Assembly: GCF_000283655.1 (NCBI RefSeq)
Contig: NC_016622.1
Coordinates: 1,996,501 to 2,060,500, forward strand
Length of the DNA: 64,000 bases
From: Azospirillum lipoferum 4B
GTDB taxonomy: Bacteria; Pseudomonadota; Alphaproteobacteria; Azospirillales; Azospirillaceae
Direction: 5' to 3'
Shown here: one piece after another, positions 62,894-64,000 of the stretch
Layout of the letters: every line of letters begins with the position of its first letter
Numbering within the stretch: the stretch's first letter is position 1
Made by a program: the position numbers and the translations under genes
Notes under the pieces: generated by a model
The model's database searches: none
Told to the model about the DNA's origin: nothing
What the model saw: the letters and a program-made list of their open reading frames with translations, nothing else

Positions 62894-63481
62894 ATGCGTC
62901 GCACCCTGATCGCCACCGCCGCCACGCTGGCTTTGCTCTCCGGCGCCGCCGTTGCACAGACCACCTCGCCGACCGTGGGCAATCCGTCCTCGTCGACCCC
63001 CAGCATGTCGAACAGCGCGTCGCCGGACAGCGCCACCACGGGCGGCACGGCCGGCAGCTCGGCCACCTCCGGCGCAACGGGCGGCCAGTTGGCCAGCGCC
63101 GACGAGTTGATCGGCAAGAACGTCTACGGTCGCGACAATGAGAAGATCGGCGAGGTCGACGACGTGATCCTCGACGCCAACGGGCAGGCCAAGCAGCTGG
63201 TGGTCAGCTCCGGCGGCTTCCTCGGCATCGGTGAGAAGCAGGTCGCGGTCGACTACACCGCTGCCAACTGGGATTCGCAGAACGACCGCCTGAACCTGGC
63301 CGGCATGAGCCGCGAGGACGTGAAGGCGATGCCGGAGTTCGAGTACGACGACACCATGACGTCGCTGAACAAGAACCGGAAGCCGGCCGAAGCCGGAACA
63401 ACGGCGCCGGGCGCCGCGCCGACGGGCGGTTCGATGGGCACCACCGGCGGCAGCACCACTGGAGGCAGCACAGCACAGTAA
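62894..63481 (+). CDS. Exported PRC-barrel domain protein
   Basis: A 195-aa protein. It has a signal peptide ending AVAQ near residue 23, a Ser/Thr/Gly-rich linker, and a PRC-barrel domain near 78-150 (ELIGKNVYGRDNEKIGEVDDVILDANGQAKQLVVSSGGFLGIGEKQVAVDY). A Gly/Thr-rich tail follows. Such periplasmic PRC proteins are common in alphaproteobacteria and linked to envelope stress, without a defined activity. AAGGAG lies 7 nt before the ATG. Confidence 0.87.
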   Translation: MRRTLIATAATLALLSGAAVAQTTSPTVGNPSSSTPSMSNSASPDSATTGGTAGSSATSGATGGQLASADELIGKNVYGRDNEKIGEVDDVILDANGQAKQLVVSSGGFLGIGEKQVAVDYTAANWDSQNDRLNLAGMSREDVKAMPEFEYDDTMTSLNKNRKPAEAGTTAPGAAPTGGSMGTTGGSTTGGSTAQ

Positions 63482-63490
63482 CGCCGACTT

Positions 63491-63617
63491 TGCCCCCTCC
63501 CTAACCCTCCCCCTCTTCGAGGGAGAGGGGACTGCCGCCGCAATCGGAAATCCCCCCTCTCCTGCCGTAGGCGGGGGAGGGAGGGACCCGCGGCGGAGCC
63601 GTGGGAGGGAGGGGGCA
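63491..63617. repeat. C-rich palindromic intergenic repeat, copy 4 (inverted)
   Basis: It begins TGCCCCCTCCCTAACCC and ends GGGAGGGAGGGGGCA, that is, copies 1 to 3 read from the other strand, with one segment (GGGACCCGCGG...) shared with the 34565 repeat. It begins 9 bp after the PRC-barrel stop, between convergent genes. Confidence 0.75.
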
Positions 63618-63631
63618 ACTATCCCAGCGCC

Positions 63632-64000
63632 TCACCCCCGCAGCAGATCCACGAAGCGCCGGCAGGCCACGATCTCCGCGCGCACGTTGGCGCGGCGCTT
63701 CGTGGCCTCGGCGTCCTCGCCCCATTGTTCGATCTGGTAGGTCTCGTCCAGCTGCGAGACCTCGAAGGCCTCCTCGGCACCGATGCGGCCTTCCAGCAGG
63801 GCCAGCGCCACGATGATCGAGCCGCAGACGCCGGTCGTGGTCTGCAGCGCCGACAGGTACCAGTCATCCGTCCGTTCCACCACCCGGCGCAGGGCAGCCA
63901 GCGCCTCCTCCGGCTGCGGCTTGGGCATCAGGCCGGCGCAGACATGCAGCGGCGCGTCGTAGGTCAGCGCCGCCCAGTCCAGCAGCGGCTGCCACAGCTG
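63632..64000 (-). CDS. ATP12-family F1-ATPase assembly chaperone, partial
   Basis: The frame is open to the window edge, so the N-terminal part is missing. The visible 122 residues contain WQPLLDWAALTYDAPL, GLMPKPQPEEALAALRR and LSALQTTTGVCGSIIVALALLEGRIGAEEAFEVSQLDETYQIEQWGED. These are hallmarks of ATP12, a chaperone for the alpha subunit of F1 found in mitochondria and alphaproteobacteria. Confidence 0.93.
   Translation of the reverse strand, partial: QLWQPLLDWAALTYDAPLHVCAGLMPKPQPEEALAALRRVVERTDDWYLSALQTTTGVCGSIIVALALLEGRIGAEEAFEVSQLDETYQIEQWGEDAEATKRRANVRAEIVACRRFVDLLRG

Overview
The window is GC-rich chromosomal DNA from an alphaproteobacterium, most likely an Azospirillum-type member of the Rhodospirillales. 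I base this on the gene families, the alphaproteobacterial-style division/cell-wall (dcw) cluster preceded by rnpB, FtsZ with a long Pro/Gln linker, an ATP12-family chaperone and pervasive high GC at third codon positions. I could not run a database search, so the genus is inference. No tRNA, rRNA, prophage, transposase or CRISPR array is visible.

Layout. 1-11.8 kb: the end of a sigma-54 activator, a fused hydantoinase/5-oxoprolinase, a GNAT, a TerB-J-domain protein, an unrecognised membrane protein, and a compact run of Uup, an EamA transporter and an AmiD-like amidase, then a Uma2 protein. 11.88-12.29 kb: RNase P RNA. 12.29-13.04 kb: a 750-bp gene-free region with several phased TGGGN arrays (MraZ-type operators) and a cluster of DnaA-box-like sites. 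13.04-34.3 kb: the dcw cluster mraZ-rsmH-ftsL-ftsI-murE-murF-mraY-murD-ftsW-murG-(83-aa unknown)-murC-murB-ddl-ftsQ-ftsA-ftsZ-lpxC, with mostly overlapping stops and starts. 34.7-42 kb: mainly minus-strand genes (bacteriohemerythrin, ligA, guaB, rlmE, ppx). 42.5-48 kb: an ABC1 kinase and a queuosine operon queA-tgt-queF-queG. 48-56.7 kb: a heptad-repeat protein, an Eis-like acetyltransferase with an apparent frameshift, a chemoreceptor, a CYTH protein, small membrane proteins, a candidate leader-peptide attenuator before an IlvM-like ACT protein, the pssA-psd phosphatidylethanolamine operon, and two small genes. 56.8-61.7 kb: a BMP-type nucleoside ABC transporter. 61.9-64 kb: YgfZ, a PRC-barrel protein and a partial ATP12.

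The dcw genes make the UDP-MurNAc-pentapeptide (MurB-F, Ddl), move it to lipid II (MraY, MurG), polymerise and cross-link it at the septum (FtsW, FtsI) and build the divisome (FtsL, Q, A, Z). LpxC adds the committed step of lipid A synthesis.

The most interesting non-coding signals are the MraZ-operator arrays (one sits exactly on the likely mraZ promoter), the interleaved DnaA-type boxes, a leaderless 18-codon leader ORF rich in Ile/Leu/Val codons before an ACT-domain gene, a palindromic operator inside the guaB promoter, and a family of C-rich palindromic repeats just downstream of stop codons.
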